A DNA stretch of 64,000 bases from Prionace glauca (GCA_037974335.1 CM075760.1:38654182-38718181); one strand, 5' to 3'; positions 20,740 to 32,294 are shown, numbered from the stretch's first letter. Made by a program: numbers and translations. Notes: a model not told the origin generated them from the sequence alone.

Positions 20740-21838
20740 GGCCATAAAAGACAGAGGGTGGCAGTGGAGGCGTCATTTTCTGATTGAAGTTCGGTGACTA
20801 GTGTTGTTCCAGACGGTTCTGTACTGGGGCTCCTGCTGTTTGTGATATGATTGAGAAGAAGATGTTGCTGGTCTGATTAGAAAGTTTGTGGATGAAACAA
20901 AGATTGCTGGAGTTGCCGACAGTGATGAGCATTGTCAAGATAGATATATCTTTGTCAATGTTAATCACCATCTGCAACATAGGCAAGATATAGATAGGCT
21001 GGAAAATTGGGTGGAGAAATGGCAGATGGAATTTAATCCTGAAGAATGAGAAGTGATGCATTTTGGCAGATTTAATAGGGTGGGGGGGAGGCTATACAAT
21101 AAATGGCAGAACCAGCAGGAGTATAGGCACACAGAGGGACCTGGGTGTGCAAATCAACAGATCCTTAAAGGTGGCAACTCAGCTGGAAAAGATAGTGAAG
21201 AAGGGATATGACATGCTTGCTTTTATTGGACTTGGCATAGAGTATAAACGTAGGCATACAATGTTGCAGTTATATAGAACGTTACTTAGACCACATTTGG
21301 ATGACTGCATCCAGTTCTGGTGGTCACATTAACAGAAGGTCGTGGAAGCTTTGAGAGAGTGCAGAAAAGGTTTACCAGGATGTTGCCTGGTATGGAGGGT
21401 CTTCGCTATGAGGTGAGATTCAGTAAGCTAGGGTTGTTCTTCCTGGAAAAAAGGGATGTTGACGGGCATAATAGAAGCTTATAAAATTATGAAGGGCATA
21501 GATAGGGTGAACAGTTGGAAGCTTTTTCCCAGGTGGAAGTGACAAACACAAAGTGTCACAAGTTCAAGGTAAGGGACGGGGGGAGGCGGCAAGGTTCAAT
21601 ACTGATATGCGTATTTTACACAGAGGGCAAAGGGGCCCGGAATGCACTACCAAACAAGGTGGTTGAGGCAGACACTTTAGGATCATTTAAGACTTATCCA
21701 AGACTTAGAGATAGCCACATGAATAGACTGGAGATCGAGGGATACAACTAGATGGTCTAGTTAGGAACACATGATGGGTGCAAGCTTGGAGGGCCGAAGG
21801 CCCTGCTCCTGTGCTGTGTTGTTATTTGTTCTTTTTTT
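20740..21838 (+). mobile_element. CR1-like LINE 3' fragment in the CH2-CH3 intron
   Basis: Plus-strand frames show a degraded RT tail: a 'FADDTK'-like DNA stretch near 20880-20910, SIGTQRDLGVQINRSLK, KGYDMLAFIGLGIEYK, LYRTLLRPHLDDCIQFW, then RFTRMLPGMEG-like DNA near 21370. It ends with ggagggccgaaggccctgct and a ttgttctttt tail. It is inserted antisense to the IgM gene and truncated at its 5' end. Confidence 0.85.
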
Positions 21839-21861
21839 TTTGCTAGGATTGAGACTCTTAC

Positions 21862-22167
21862 CCTGAGATTCGCTGATGTTCTGACTCTGAGTGAGCTCTT
21901 GATGTGTGACCTGGCAGGTATAAACCGCTTTGCTGAACCATTCCCGAGCGGAGACTGTCAGCCGACTGCTGGCCGAGAAGTTCCCGTTCACTTGACAGGC
22001 GGGAGAGGTGACAATTCCTGAATCCATGGGTTCCCCATTCTTCAGCCACTTCACCGTCATTGACTTTGGCTGGAAATCGATGATTGAACAGACGATGGTT
22101 GCAAATTTCCTGTTTGTGATTTCTTCACTGGAACTCACGGTGAGGATAACAGTTGGGGGGATGTCAC
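21862..22167 (-). CDS. IgM heavy chain CH2 exon
   Basis: The C1-set domain reads [16 protein letters not shown], the first Cys in [12 protein letters not shown], the Trp in [28 protein letters not shown], and the second Cys in [11 protein letters not shown]. It ends NISESQ before the donor CAGG|GTAAGAG. The [12 protein letters not shown] stretch and VKWLKNG are very close to known shark mu CH2. Two sequons (NFS, NIS) are visible. The 306-bp exon keeps phase 1. The acceptor (tgtttgttgaag) has a weak pyrimidine tract, and its first codon would be completed as Cys with the T from CH1. Confidence 0.94.
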
Positions 22168-22254
22168 CTTCAACAAACACATGTTTAAACATTACTGAAG
22201 TTTCAATTGACAACAAAAAAAAATTAGTTCTTTCATTTTAACACCAGAGCTGCC

Positions 22255-23005
22255 GATTTGAGAATTGTATCCATGGTTTTGTTGAATTGGCAGGGGAATG
22301 GCGAATGGAATTCAACCGTCAAAAGTGCCACGCAATGCATTTGGGGAGGGCAAACAAAGCAAGGGAATAGTGAACACAATTGGAGGTTGCGAGGGATTGC
22401 AAGATCTTGGGGTACATGCCCACAGGTCCTTGTGGATGGTAGGACAGCTGGAGAAGTTGATCAAGCAAGTATTTCGGATTAATTCCTCGAATATGTGAGG
22501 TATTGAATACAATATCAATGGTGCAATGATGGAGCTGTATAAAACACTAGTTAGGCTACGTTTGGATTTAGCTGCACCGTTCTGGCCACCATGTTGCAGG
22601 AATGACGAAATGACTCTGGAGAGAGATGAGGTTTACAGGAATGTTGCCAGGGCCTGAGAATTGCAGCCATGGGGCGAGATTGGATAGGCAGGAATTGTTC
22701 TCCTTAGAAAAAAGAGGAGGCTGAGATGTGACGTAATTGTGGTTCACAAAATTATAAGGAACGTAGGCAGAAATGATTCATTCCCCATGAGGAGGGCTCA
22801 ATTTCCAGGGAACATGGTCTTTTCAAATGTATCTGGATCTGCATCTCAAGTACTTTTACCTGCAAAGCTACGAAGCAAGGACGGCTGGAAAGTGGGCTTA
22901 AAATGCATGGCTAGTTTCTTTATTCTCACTTCTGGCAAGCAGAGACATGATGGGCTAAATGGCCTCTTTCTTCACCGTAACCTTTCGATGATTTCCTGGT
23001 TCTGA
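22255..23005 (+). mobile_element. CR1-like LINE 3' fragment in the CH1-CH2 intron
   Basis: The DNA matches the 3' coding end of the same LINE group: gcgaatggaattcaaccgtc, atggagctgtataaaacact, ctacgtttggatttagctgc, gaggtttacaggaatgttgc, gacatgatgggctaaatggc. Frames are broken. Like the fragment in the next intron, it lies antisense to the IgM gene. Confidence 0.75.
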
Positions 23006-23143
23006 GCAACTTTTCAGTCAGTAGACATTTACCTGGATTTTACACAATTTAAATTTTTCAGAGTGCTACAAATCAGTTATAACTAAAGCTTTATACTGTT
23101 CAATCACAACGTCCCTCTCTTAGCCAGGTTTCACAACACTTAC

Positions 23144-23443
23144 ATGGTATTTTAACGCTCTTGACTGAGCCACTGTGTCGAACCTCGCAGTCAATATTGG
23201 GGCATTCTTCCGCTGAGTCGCTGATGGTTAACTGGCTGCTCAGGGTGTAGGTTCCCTGTGTGTTTCTCACTGACGGGTAAGTCTTAAACCCTGTGGTGAT
23301 CTGCTGCCCATTTCTCTTCCAGATCAGTTTGGTGACATCCGAAGCGGAATCCATCGCCAAACATCCGTAGGTGACCGAGCCGTCGGAGTTGTGTTGCTGA
23401 CAGGAGGAGACCAGGCCGTAGAGAGTGGGTGAAGATGGTGTTG
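23144..23443 (-). CDS. IgM heavy chain CH1 exon
   Basis: It begins in phase 1 after attttttcccag with ATPSSPTLYGLVSSCQQHN. It continues with the first domain Cys in TYGCLAMDSASDV, the Trp in LIWKRNGQQITTG, YTLSSQLTISDSAEE, and the second Cys in IDCEVRHSG. It ends KIP before the perfect donor GTAAGT. TLYGLVSSCQQ and GLKTYPSV-like GFKTYPSV are signatures of shark mu CH1. The additional Cys in VSSC is a candidate light-chain disulfide. JH donates the matching phase-1 G, giving AVAA-ATPSS across the junction. An 8.1-kb intron separates it from JH. Confidence 0.95.
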
Positions 23444-24009
23444 CTGGGAAAAAATAGGCGATTGAACAAGTCAGACTCTTATTTGTGTTTATTAAGTCAT
23501 AAAACATGTTGCTACAAATATGTTTCTGTGTTCGATATAGCTCTTGGTGTTAAAGGGATCAAGAGATATGGGTAGTAGGTATGATCAGGATATTGGTGAG
23601 CCATGATCAAAGTGAATAGCGAAGCAGTCTCAAAGGGATGAATGGCCTAGTGCAGCTTCTGTTTTCTATGCTTCTATCTCAAACATTAAATAGAATTACG
23701 ATCTTATCCTCATATTTCCGGATTAAAACCTACATTCACCTTTGAGACTCCGTTCGTTCGATCAGTTGGGAATTGCTGTCTCTGTAGAAACTCATATCCC
23801 TGTCTCCACCTCTATCAGATTAGAAAAAAGGAAAAAAAATTCTGGTTTCCTCAAAATGACATATCATTCATTGGATTAACAGAGAAGAGCAAAGATTTTC
23901 TCCATTATTGATGCCACTATTTATTTATCAAACAGCCCTTTGTGATGAGCCGGTATTTATCTCTCAAATAATAGCGCTCTGTGATGAAGAAATTTTCTCT
24001 TCATTCATA

Positions 24010-24140
24010 TCATTCACTCACCTGATGAGGGAGCTCCAAAAGCTCGCGATTCCAAATAAACCTATTGACTTTAACCTGGTGTTGTGAGAATCCTTACTGT
24101 GCCCACACAAACCTAACGCCGGCATCTCCACGCTAATTTT
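24010..24140 (+). repeat. Dispersed foldback-type repeat fragment
   Basis: It contains cctgatgagggagctccaaa, gactttaacctggtgttgtg and aacgccggcatctccac. A second copy is at 60225-60378. This class in sharks is a short non-autonomous element with complementary halves. Confidence 0.55.
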
Positions 24141-24429
24141 GGAAATTGCCTGTGTTCAACCTGATTGATGCCCCTTCCTCTCTCCAACTCACTGCTTCTC
24201 ACTCCACAAAACGAAGATTAGTGACTTTGCTTCAAAAATATCTACATAATCTATACTTACTCAATGACCAGGAAAATCTAAATGTGATTACAGATTCAAA
24301 TAAATGCAACATTGACTAATTGAAGGATCATATACTAATAGTAAGAGTTGGCCATTCGGGCCCTGAAGTCTCCTCCATCATTCACGGAGATTACAGATCA
24401 TCATTGTGGTGCTAGCTCGGTTTTGCATC

Positions 24430-25085
24430 TCCTCACTCAGCCCATCGATCGTCCACTCTCTGCCCATTTTCCCCAGCTTCTTGCACTTTTCCCGGGTTCT
24501 CTGCCATTCCTGATGGCTCACTTTCCCCTTTACCTGACTCTGTGCACTTCCACCTGTCTCTCTACAATTCCCTCCAGCTCTGAGCCCTCTCCCTTGACTC
24601 TCTGCTCTTTTTCTCAGCTCACTACCCTTTCCATCAACTCCCTACCATTTTCCCCTGACTCTCTGCCCTTTCCCCTGGGCTCTCTGTGCTTTCTCTCGGC
24701 TATCGGCCCTTTCCCTTGGCTCTCTACCCTTCTCCTTGCCTCCCTGCCCTTTCCCTCGGCTCACTGCCCTTTCCCTTGGTTCTCTCCCCTTTCCCCAGTC
24801 TCTCTGTCCTTTCTCCCGTCTCTCTGCCTTTCTCCCATCTCTGTGCCTTTCTCCTGTCTCTCTGCCCTTTCTTCGGAATCTCTGCACTGTTCCCCCGGCT
24901 GTGTGCCCTTTCTGCCTGCTTTCTACACCCCCACCACCACCCCCTCGCTCCGGCTCTCTGCCCTTTCCCATGCCTCATGTTCTCCCCTGGTTCTTTGCCG
25001 TTGTCCCTTGTCCCGAGCCCCCAGCGATTCCCTCCAGCTCTCTGCACTCCCAGGACAAATACCACATTTGAATATCAAACTGCGA
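24430..25085. repeat. Pyrimidine/purine-asymmetric minisatellite in the JH-CH1 intron
   Basis: About 650 bp is built of imperfect 18-21-bp units of the type tctctgccctttcccctggc. The plus strand is C/T-rich, so the IgM sense (minus) strand is G/A-rich (gggaaagggcagagagcc). A long plus-strand open frame (24348-25157, Ser/Leu/Pro-rich) and its reverse are repeat by-products. Confidence 0.85.
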
Positions 25086-25109
25086 CTTGAGATCTTTCTT
25101 CTCTCTCGT

Positions 25110-25680
25110 TGCAAACCTCCCCACACAGATTCAGTGAGTGTGAGAGAGAGAATGTGAGTGCTCGAGGATGAGTGATTGAATGAGTGAGAATGAATGAGTG
25201 ATGGTGTGTGAGTGACAGAAGGTGGGTAAGTGAGGGTGGGTGAGTGAAGTTCCATGAGTGAAGATGAGTGATTGAGGGTTAGTAAACGAGGATATGTGAG
25301 AGAGGGTGGGTCAGTGATGGTGGCTGAATGTGTGAGTGAAGGTGAGTGAGTGATTGTCTGTGAGCTAGAATGAAAGAATGAGTGATTAGTGGGATGTGTG
25401 AATGAAGGGAACATGATTGAGGTTCTGAGTGAGGGACGTTTATTGTGTGTGGATAGCTGAGAGAGGGTGAGTACGAGAGGGTGAGTGCGAGAGGGTGGAA
25501 GAGTGAGCAAGGGTGACTGAGTGAGTAAGTGTGAATGACGATGATCGAGTGAGGGTGAGTGAATGGGGTAAGTGGGGACGAGTGAGTGGGGATGCATGAT
25601 TGGGGATGAATGTTTGGGGATGAATGAATGAGGTTGACTGAATGAGGGTGACTGAATGACGGTGACTGACCTACTTCTGA
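25110..25680. repeat. gagtga-type minisatellite
   Basis: Imperfect repeats of gagtgagtg, gagggtgagtg and aatgagggtgactg occupy the region immediately following the C/T-rich array. Confidence 0.85.
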
Positions 25681-25934
25681 CCTGATGTTGGATGGAATGT
25701 GTCATTGATGAAGCAATAGAAGATTGTTGGACCCAGAACAGTTCCCTGCTGAACTCCTGCAGTGATTTCTCAACTTAGATGTTTGACCTCCAACAACCAT
25801 TACCATCTTGCTTTGTGCTAAATATGACTCCAAACAGAGAAGACTTTCCCGCCGAAACGTATTCACTTGAGATTTACTCGGGCTCCTCGATCCCACCCTC
25901 ATTCAAATTTTATGGTGGGGGGGGGGAGGTGGTG

Positions 25935-26255
25935 GGGAGGGGGTGCGCTGGCACAGTGATTAGCGCTGCTGCGTCACTGTTGAATTCCCGATATGGGTTA
26001 TCGTTTGTGGAGTTAGTAAATTCATCCCGTGTCTGCTTGGGTTTCCTTCGGGTTCTCCTGTTTCCTTCCAAAGTCCAAAGATGTGCGGATTCGGTGGATT
26101 GGCCATGCTAAATTGCCCCATTAGTTTCACGGAACTAGTTAGAGTAAATACATGTGGTTTTGGGAATAGGCTTTGGTGGGATTCTGTTGGTGCAGACTCG
26201 ATGTGCTGAATGCCCCCCTTCTGCACTGTAGGATGCTATGATTCTATTCTATGAA
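25935..26255 (+). mobile_element. tRNA-headed SINE (family A)
   Basis: It has the head gcgctggcacagtgattagc and the body ggattggccatgctaaattg, and ends ctgcactgtaggatgctatg. It lies inside the JH-CH1 intron, antisense to IgM. Confidence 0.8.
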
Positions 26256-26269
26256 GTCAAGGATAATCA

Positions 26270-26815
26270 CTCCCACGTATGTGTGATGGAAAGTGTGTAA
26301 GAGGGTGTTTGTGTGTATGTGCGCGCGCATGTGTGTGTGTGTCTGTGTGTGTGTGAGAGAGAGAGATGCACGTGCAAGAGGCTTTGAGAGAGTGTATGTG
26401 AGACAACAGCGTTTGTGACAGAGTGTGGGAGAGAGAGTGTGTTTACGAGAGCGTGAGGCTGTGCTGATGTGAGTGTGTGTGTCTGCGTGGAAGAAAGAAT
26501 GTGTGTGGGGAGTGTGCGTGTGAATGCTTCTGTGTATGAGGGTATGAGAGACTGATTGAGAGAGCGAGAGTTTGTATTTGTATTTGTAGTGGATGTAGAC
26601 CGTGAGAGAAAGAGAATGTGTATTGGTGTGTGAGAGAGATCATATCAGAGAAAAAGTAAGTGTGCACATGTATGTGCGCATGTGTGAGAGAATATGCGAG
26701 TGTGTATGCGTGTATTTATGTGTGTGGCAGTGTGTGATGTGTGTAAGTCTCTATCTGGCTGATTCAGTCTGGAAAAACACACTCACTCCACACATACTCA
26801 CCCACTCACACAGTC
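26270..26815. repeat. GT/GA microsatellite-like tract
   Basis: Mixed (GT)n, (GA)n and gtgtgagag repeats. Open frames on both strands are compositional. Confidence 0.85.
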
Positions 26816-27029
26816 AGTGGGAGTGACAAGTGAACACAACACGGACTGCGGGACAAGGGCTGGAAAAACATTTAAATCGTTCACAAGTCAGTCACAATTA
26901 AATAATTTCCTCTTTCCTCAATGGCCGAAATTTGTAGAAATTTGGCACAACCCAAGACAAAGCCATCCACAAGATTATCCGCCCCCTCATTCACTATATT
27001 CACTCTCTCCCATCACTAAGAAAGCAGTG

Positions 27030-27330
27030 TCAGCAGTTTGTATTATATACAACATTCACTGCAGCAACTCACCAAGGCTCACCGTCCAAACCCGCTGTCT
27101 TTACATCCTAACAGGACAAAGGCAGTAGCCACATATGAACGCTATCACCTACAAGCTCCCCGCCAAAACATACACCATCCCGACGTGAAACAATATTTCA
27201 GTTCATTCATAGACACTGGAGCTTCCTGTCTAACAGCACGGCGAATGCCTGCAGCATATGGATTGCAGTCATTTAAGGATGCTTCACATCAACACTTTCT
27301 TAAGGAACGATTAGGGAAGATTACAAATTC
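27030..27330 (+). mobile_element. LINE 3'-end fragment (family D)
   Basis: The DNA tattatatacaacattcact, gcagcaactcaccaaggctc and tgcttcacatcaacactttc corresponds to the C-terminal RT tail of a LINE also found at 38870-39340, 38040-38265 and, reversed, at 41915-42100. Recognisable residue traces include IHCSNSPRL. It is degraded. Confidence 0.6.
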
Positions 27331-28006
27331 TGGCCGAGCAAACGACTCGAAAATGCCTTTAGAAAACTAATAATAATGAATTTGACCCTTCATCTGTCAT
27401 ACTGAACAGTTCACGGACTGCTGTAGTAGGCAGCACAATATAGTAAATCTCACTTTGCATTTGTTCATCGAACATTCCCAAGGCCAATGCATCACTGCTT
27501 AAAAATCATCCAATTCTCCCTCTACAGTTTGAAGTTTCTGCTCTCTCTGATGGTCGCAATATGCTTTAGGGATCTCATTTCTGAGACGTCAAGTCAAACT
27601 CCCATTTTTCACGGATACAAGTGTATTAAAGAAATAAATCAAATTTCGCTCCCTGTAATTCAGCAGAAGGGACCAGAAGGTTTCGCACCAGCCAGGCAGA
27701 CTCCTGGTCCCAACACAATGACCACGCGCACAGAAACTGAACAGACACAAACAGCCGAGTTCCTAGCAGAAAGATCTGTTCAATCTGTCAATTTCAATCT
27801 GTTCAATCTGTAAATTTAATTGTTGGATTTTCATTGATCAATGGTCAACTTACAACAGAAACATCAATAACCTATTTTAAATTAAACTGATATTCATTTC
27901 AAGACTCCATTCGACTTTTAATTATTTCGCTGTGTCACTTCTCGAAAACTATGTAAAAATATAACTTCGCTGAAATTGAGCAATCTCAAATAACAGACTA
28001 ACGTCA

Positions 28007-28160
28007 GTTCAATGTCCATAACAGAGATGCAGTGACACAATAACAGTTCAATGTCCCTAACAGAGATACAGTGACACAGTAACAGTTCAAGGTCCCTAAC
28101 AGAGATGCAGTGACACTGTAACATTTCAATGTCTGTAACAGATATGCGGTGACACAATAA
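28007..28160. repeat. 39-bp tandem repeat, about four copies
   Basis: Copies start at 28007, 28046, 28085 and 28124 with unit gttcaatgtccctaacagag plus atgcagtgacacaataaca. The last copy is most diverged. It lies in the JH-CH1 intron. Confidence 0.85.
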
Positions 28161-29195
28161 GTAGTAAACAAACCAAGAAACATTTACATTGATAAATGAA
28201 TAAATCATTGCCTGATTCTATTTAATTTCTTAAATATAATCAACAAAATAATCAAGGCAAAACACTTTATCGAGCTGAGCACAGCTGAGTAAAGGAATGT
28301 TTTGTTTCTGAATTCATTTTCAATACAACTAAATATTCTGTAAAATGGACGATACTTTGCACGTCAGTGCAATATTCAAGGTATTTTGATTTAAATTAAT
28401 TAGCATCAATATTATATTTTAAGTTATTGTTAATTGTCAGTTAGTTCTTCTGCCAGTTGATTTGTACTCTGTAATAAAATGAGCTTTCAATCATTCAAAA
28501 CGTGCTTCTGTCCCCAACATTGTTAAATAATTAGGTTACAATTAAATCTCAATGTTAAACAATAATTACAAATTACTGAATGGAAACATTCAAACATCTG
28601 CCATTCATTTACTTAAATCTAATCACATTGTAATGTTTTACTTTTACCACAGATAATTTATTATAACGGAGAACCGTGTTAAAAATGCAGACTTCACACT
28701 TTGTATAGACTGCAACGGCCTGGCCAGTATTATTGAAATCAATAATACTGGTTCCTAGATTTAGTAATTTAGACCTTCCATATAATTTAATTACTGAACA
28801 CATTGTTTAATTTAAGAGGATCTGAATTAAACAGTGCAAACACAGAGAGGACAACTGATTCAAATCCTCTGCAACATTGAAACATGATGCAGAATATAAG
28901 TGCAGACTTTTTCTTCATTATAATATTTAATAAGATTTTAACATAAGTTTCTGATAGAATCAATTATTCTATTTTGTCATTTATTCTTCCCATAATTCTA
29001 CACTGTGTTTAGCAGTAATGGGAGACATAATATTATACAATTTTTATAGTATTTATCTTATAAGGTTTTATATAAATTAATCTTTTTGAATTTCAAGCAT
29101 TAACTTGTCAATTTCTCGCCAGTTTCTGTTGACACTTTACCAGTATTCAAACGCAATCATATAAACAATTACTTGAGTGTCAGCGAATTCCATCT

Positions 29196-29460
29196 GTCAG
29201 AAAACCTTCGCTCTGTCAAATGTATTTAAGCTGTTTGATTCTAATTGATCAAGGCCAAATTACAACAACAAAGTAATCAATAAAAAAATAATTAACCTGA
29301 TGTTCATTTTAAAACTCCCTTTGCCTTTTAACTATCTCTCACCGTCGGTCTCAAATCCTCAAAAAAAACTGGGCAAAAATGTATTTTTTTTCTGAAAATG
29401 AGCACATCAAATATAACGGATTCAGGGTAGTGTAATGTTCCTATCAGAGATACAGTGAAT
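29196..29460. repeat. Diverged copy of 27785-28060
   Basis: The order of matching blocks is the same in both: ttgatcaaggccaaattaca against ttgatcaatggtcaacttac, cctgatgttcattttaaaac against actgatattcatttcaagac, ttgccttttaactatctctc, and tcagagatacagtga. It indicates an old duplication of about 260 bp inside the intron. Confidence 0.6.
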
Positions 29461-29599
29461 TGTAATTCATGTTTTATTTTAATATGTAAGCATCAGTTAA
29501 GATGAATAAAATGTCCTAACATATTTATTTTACTTTCCCGAAACTTTTTTGCTTTATCCCTACAATATTCAAACGCAGTTTTATTTTCATTTAGTCAGG

Positions 29600-31450
29600 A
29601 CCGCTCAGTGTCACTGAGTTGAAACAATGCAAAAAGCAATTGAGGAACATCAAATCATTTCACAAATTTTGAGATGAGATTAGTAATTAATTATCTCGGT
29701 ATATAATTTTAAAAAAACTTTGACGGAGTAATCTGGTTGCAACTGCATAGAAAAAAACAAAATGTAATAATCGGATACGAAAATTGCCAAAAAGCAGCGT
29801 CTTCTGGAATTGTGACAAAATACGTCCAGTCTGGAAAATTTTCTGGTCATTTTAGTTGTGTGAAAAGCACAGCAGAACGGGATAACTGCTAAATTATTAA
29901 CATCAAATAATCTTAGGTGAATATGGAGTTATATTACCGATTAATAATTGTTTGTTTTATATTAATTTTACTACTAAACTTGTTAATGAGAAGTTTGTGA
30001 TTGCAGCATAGACTGGGTGTCCGAATGAGCGTTGTAAGTAATGATTTACTTGAATCTTGTAAGCGTTAGCTAAAATTTATATATAAAAACGATATCTTTT
30101 AGTTTTTTTTCCAAACATGCTTGTTTTCTCCCTACAAGGATTTTCGAATTCCAAGATTGTTTGCATTCAACCAGAAAACATCTAAGCTCTCAATGACACC
30201 GAATTTAAAGAATGCAGAAATAATGCCCTAAAGCCAAACCATTTCACAAATTTTAAACATTCATTGTGACTGCACCACAGAAACTGCTCAGCAGAAACAC
30301 AACAAAATACATCAATGAGGGAAAGAATCTGTTTCATGGAAAAGCAGCTCAATTATCCATTTAACAGAATCAAATGTAACATTGGAAAAAAATTTCAATA
30401 TCGAATCGAGCAAACCAGCTCTTAACCAATTACTAAAGTAAACAGAAATCTGGAATAATAGCAATGACATTGCGAGGAGGTGGAATACGCCCAACGAATT
30501 AGCATAACAACTTTATCACATTTTATTCATATTGGATCATATTTCAAACATATTTAAACATGTGGATGGTAAAAGTTCCAGCCATCAAATGCCACCGAGA
30601 TTAAACATTGCAGGTACCCCAAATTCTGAATGCAGAGACAAAATATGTTCTGAACGAGTGGCGTAAAGCGTTATCACTTAAGTTTTTTTTTAAAATACAA
30701 AGACAATAAAACCTGTCTGTTTCCTGCCTGCAGTCATGCGTCAAGAAGTTGCAAACCCACAGAATGTTGTTATTCAATAACAAAGCGTGTCAATAACAAA
30801 TAACAGCTCAGTGTCACTGAGTTCAAAAATGCAAAAACGCGAAATTAATTCACAAAGTTTACGTATTTAAAGTCATCCAGATTCATAATGTTCTCACCAG
30901 AAAAAAGAACGCATCACTGAGAGACTGAACCCCTCTTCATACAGAAGCAGCACAGTTCTGCAAATGTAACATTTACAGAAATGTTGAAAATAAATTCAAG
31001 CCAATTCGCAATTCACCAAAGTAATTAATGTTTACAATAACCCGAAAATATTGCATAGCAGCACCAGCATTGTGAGTGAGTGGAATGTTTTCATTGGATA
31101 AATTTAGAAATTTTAGAACTTTATTAAAAAATATTGCGTTGGATTTCAAACACTTTTGCAGTAGATAGTACAAACCGCAGCCACTAGATGTCGCCGAGAT
31201 TAAACATTGCAGAAACGCTGAATTGTTGAACCAACGTTCAGTTTTTAAAGTAAGCCACACAGTAACCTCAACAGACAAACACAAAATCACAACAACTTGG
31301 GATTGAATCCCTCAGCAGCCCCTATTGTCAAGAAACAGCGGAATTCTAAAACCCCTTTGCAACAGAATCACAAGAAACGTTGTTAAAATTCTCAATAGAG
31401 AATCCACCAAACCCATATTTAAGTAAACAGATAAATTATTAGTATAGATA
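29600..31450. repeat. About 600-bp degenerate tandem repeats next to JH
   Basis: Anchor phrases recur at roughly 577-625-bp steps: ctcagtgtcactgagttgaa (29609), ctctcaatgacaccgaattt (30186), ctcagtgtcactgagttcaa (30807). Also, accgagattaaacattgcag at 30596 and gccgagattaaacattgcag at 31195. The array is AT-rich and runs almost to the JH donor. Confidence 0.65.
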
Positions 31451-31507
31451 AAAATATAAAACAAAAGAACATGTAAACCAGTTACTCAATAAGTGCATGG
31501 TTCTTAC

Positions 31508-31555
31508 CTGCAGCCACCGCCACCATGGTCCCTTGACCCCAGTAACCAAAATAAT
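31508..31555 (-). CDS. IgH JH segment
   Basis: The 48-nt coding segment reads YFGYWGQGTMVAVAA with the universal J motif WGQGT. It ends in the donor GCAG|GTAAGAA and joins CH1 in phase 1. It is flanked upstream by a 23-bp-spacer RSS. It is the only JH in the cluster, as expected for single-cluster shark heavy-chain genes. It lies 326 bp from the D2 signal. Confidence 0.95.
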
Positions 31556-31594
31556 CACAGTGTCACATTCCGTAGGCTGTGTCATACAATAACC
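31556..31594 (-). other. JH recombination signal, 23-bp spacer
   Basis: On the minus strand: nonamer GGTTATTGT, a 23-bp spacer, heptamer CACTGTG (plus-strand 31556-31562), then JH. The nonamer has one mismatch to consensus. Confidence 0.9.
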
Positions 31595-31919
31595 GTCCCT
31601 GCACAAAATATGCACAAAACCACCATTATTTTAAATATCCACAAACCAGAGGAAAATCAATGTCAATTAATGTTCATTAAATTATAATTGTATTTCTGGA
31701 CACCATTCGCCATTCATAAATCACCCTAAAGTTTTATATTTCACACAGTTACGCATGAATATGTTATTGAAAACACCAACTGACAAATGAGTAATTATCA
31801 AGATTTTCCATGTTCATTCTTGTCCTGTGGTCAGTGCTGGACGTAAACAATATTGTACTCTGATTAAAGGTGGAATTTAAAAGTTGTATTGTTCCAGCCT
31901 CAATCAATTGGTGCTGAGG

Positions 31920-31987
31920 GGTTTTTGTCTTGACAGTAACTGCTGTGCCAGCCAGTGATCACAGTGAGACACAGCATGTCAAATACT
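31920..31987 (-). CDS. IgH D2 segment with 12-bp signals on both sides
   Basis: The 12-nt D coding region is plus-strand 31948-31959 (minus: ATCACTGGCTGG, readable as ITGW). The 5' signal (minus) is nonamer AGTATTTGA, a 12-bp spacer and heptamer CACTGTG. The 3' signal is heptamer CACAGCA, a 12-bp spacer and a perfect nonamer ACAAAAACC. The 5' nonamer is the weakest of the cluster. The 12/12 layout lets D2 join a 23-spacer JH on one side and the 22-spacer side of D1 on the other. Confidence 0.88.
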
Positions 31988-32294
31988 GAGGCAGGCAGTT
32001 AACTGTAAAATACAGACAATTAATTTCACTGCAATTTCAAAAGCCTGTGTCCATCTCGTTAAGAGTAGGTCAGTGAGATATTTCATTGTTTTACTTGTCA
32101 TTGTATTGATAAAGGGGGTTAGAATCTTTTACACTCACTGTGCACATTCAGCATGTAAATCAATAACAATAAAGTTGAAGTATTTTATATCTTTAAAAAA
32201 AATGCTGCTTCTACCTATTATTTTGTTGAACCCTCATTTAGTCTGGCATTCGGCAGTGCCACTGATGACAAATTTATGCAAAGTCTTTCTCTGA

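Noticed and set aside
24348-25157. Long plus-strand open frame (269 codons)
   Set aside because: It is translated from the C/T-rich minisatellite; composition is Ser/Leu/Pro with unit periodicity and no domain, and reverse frames are equally open.
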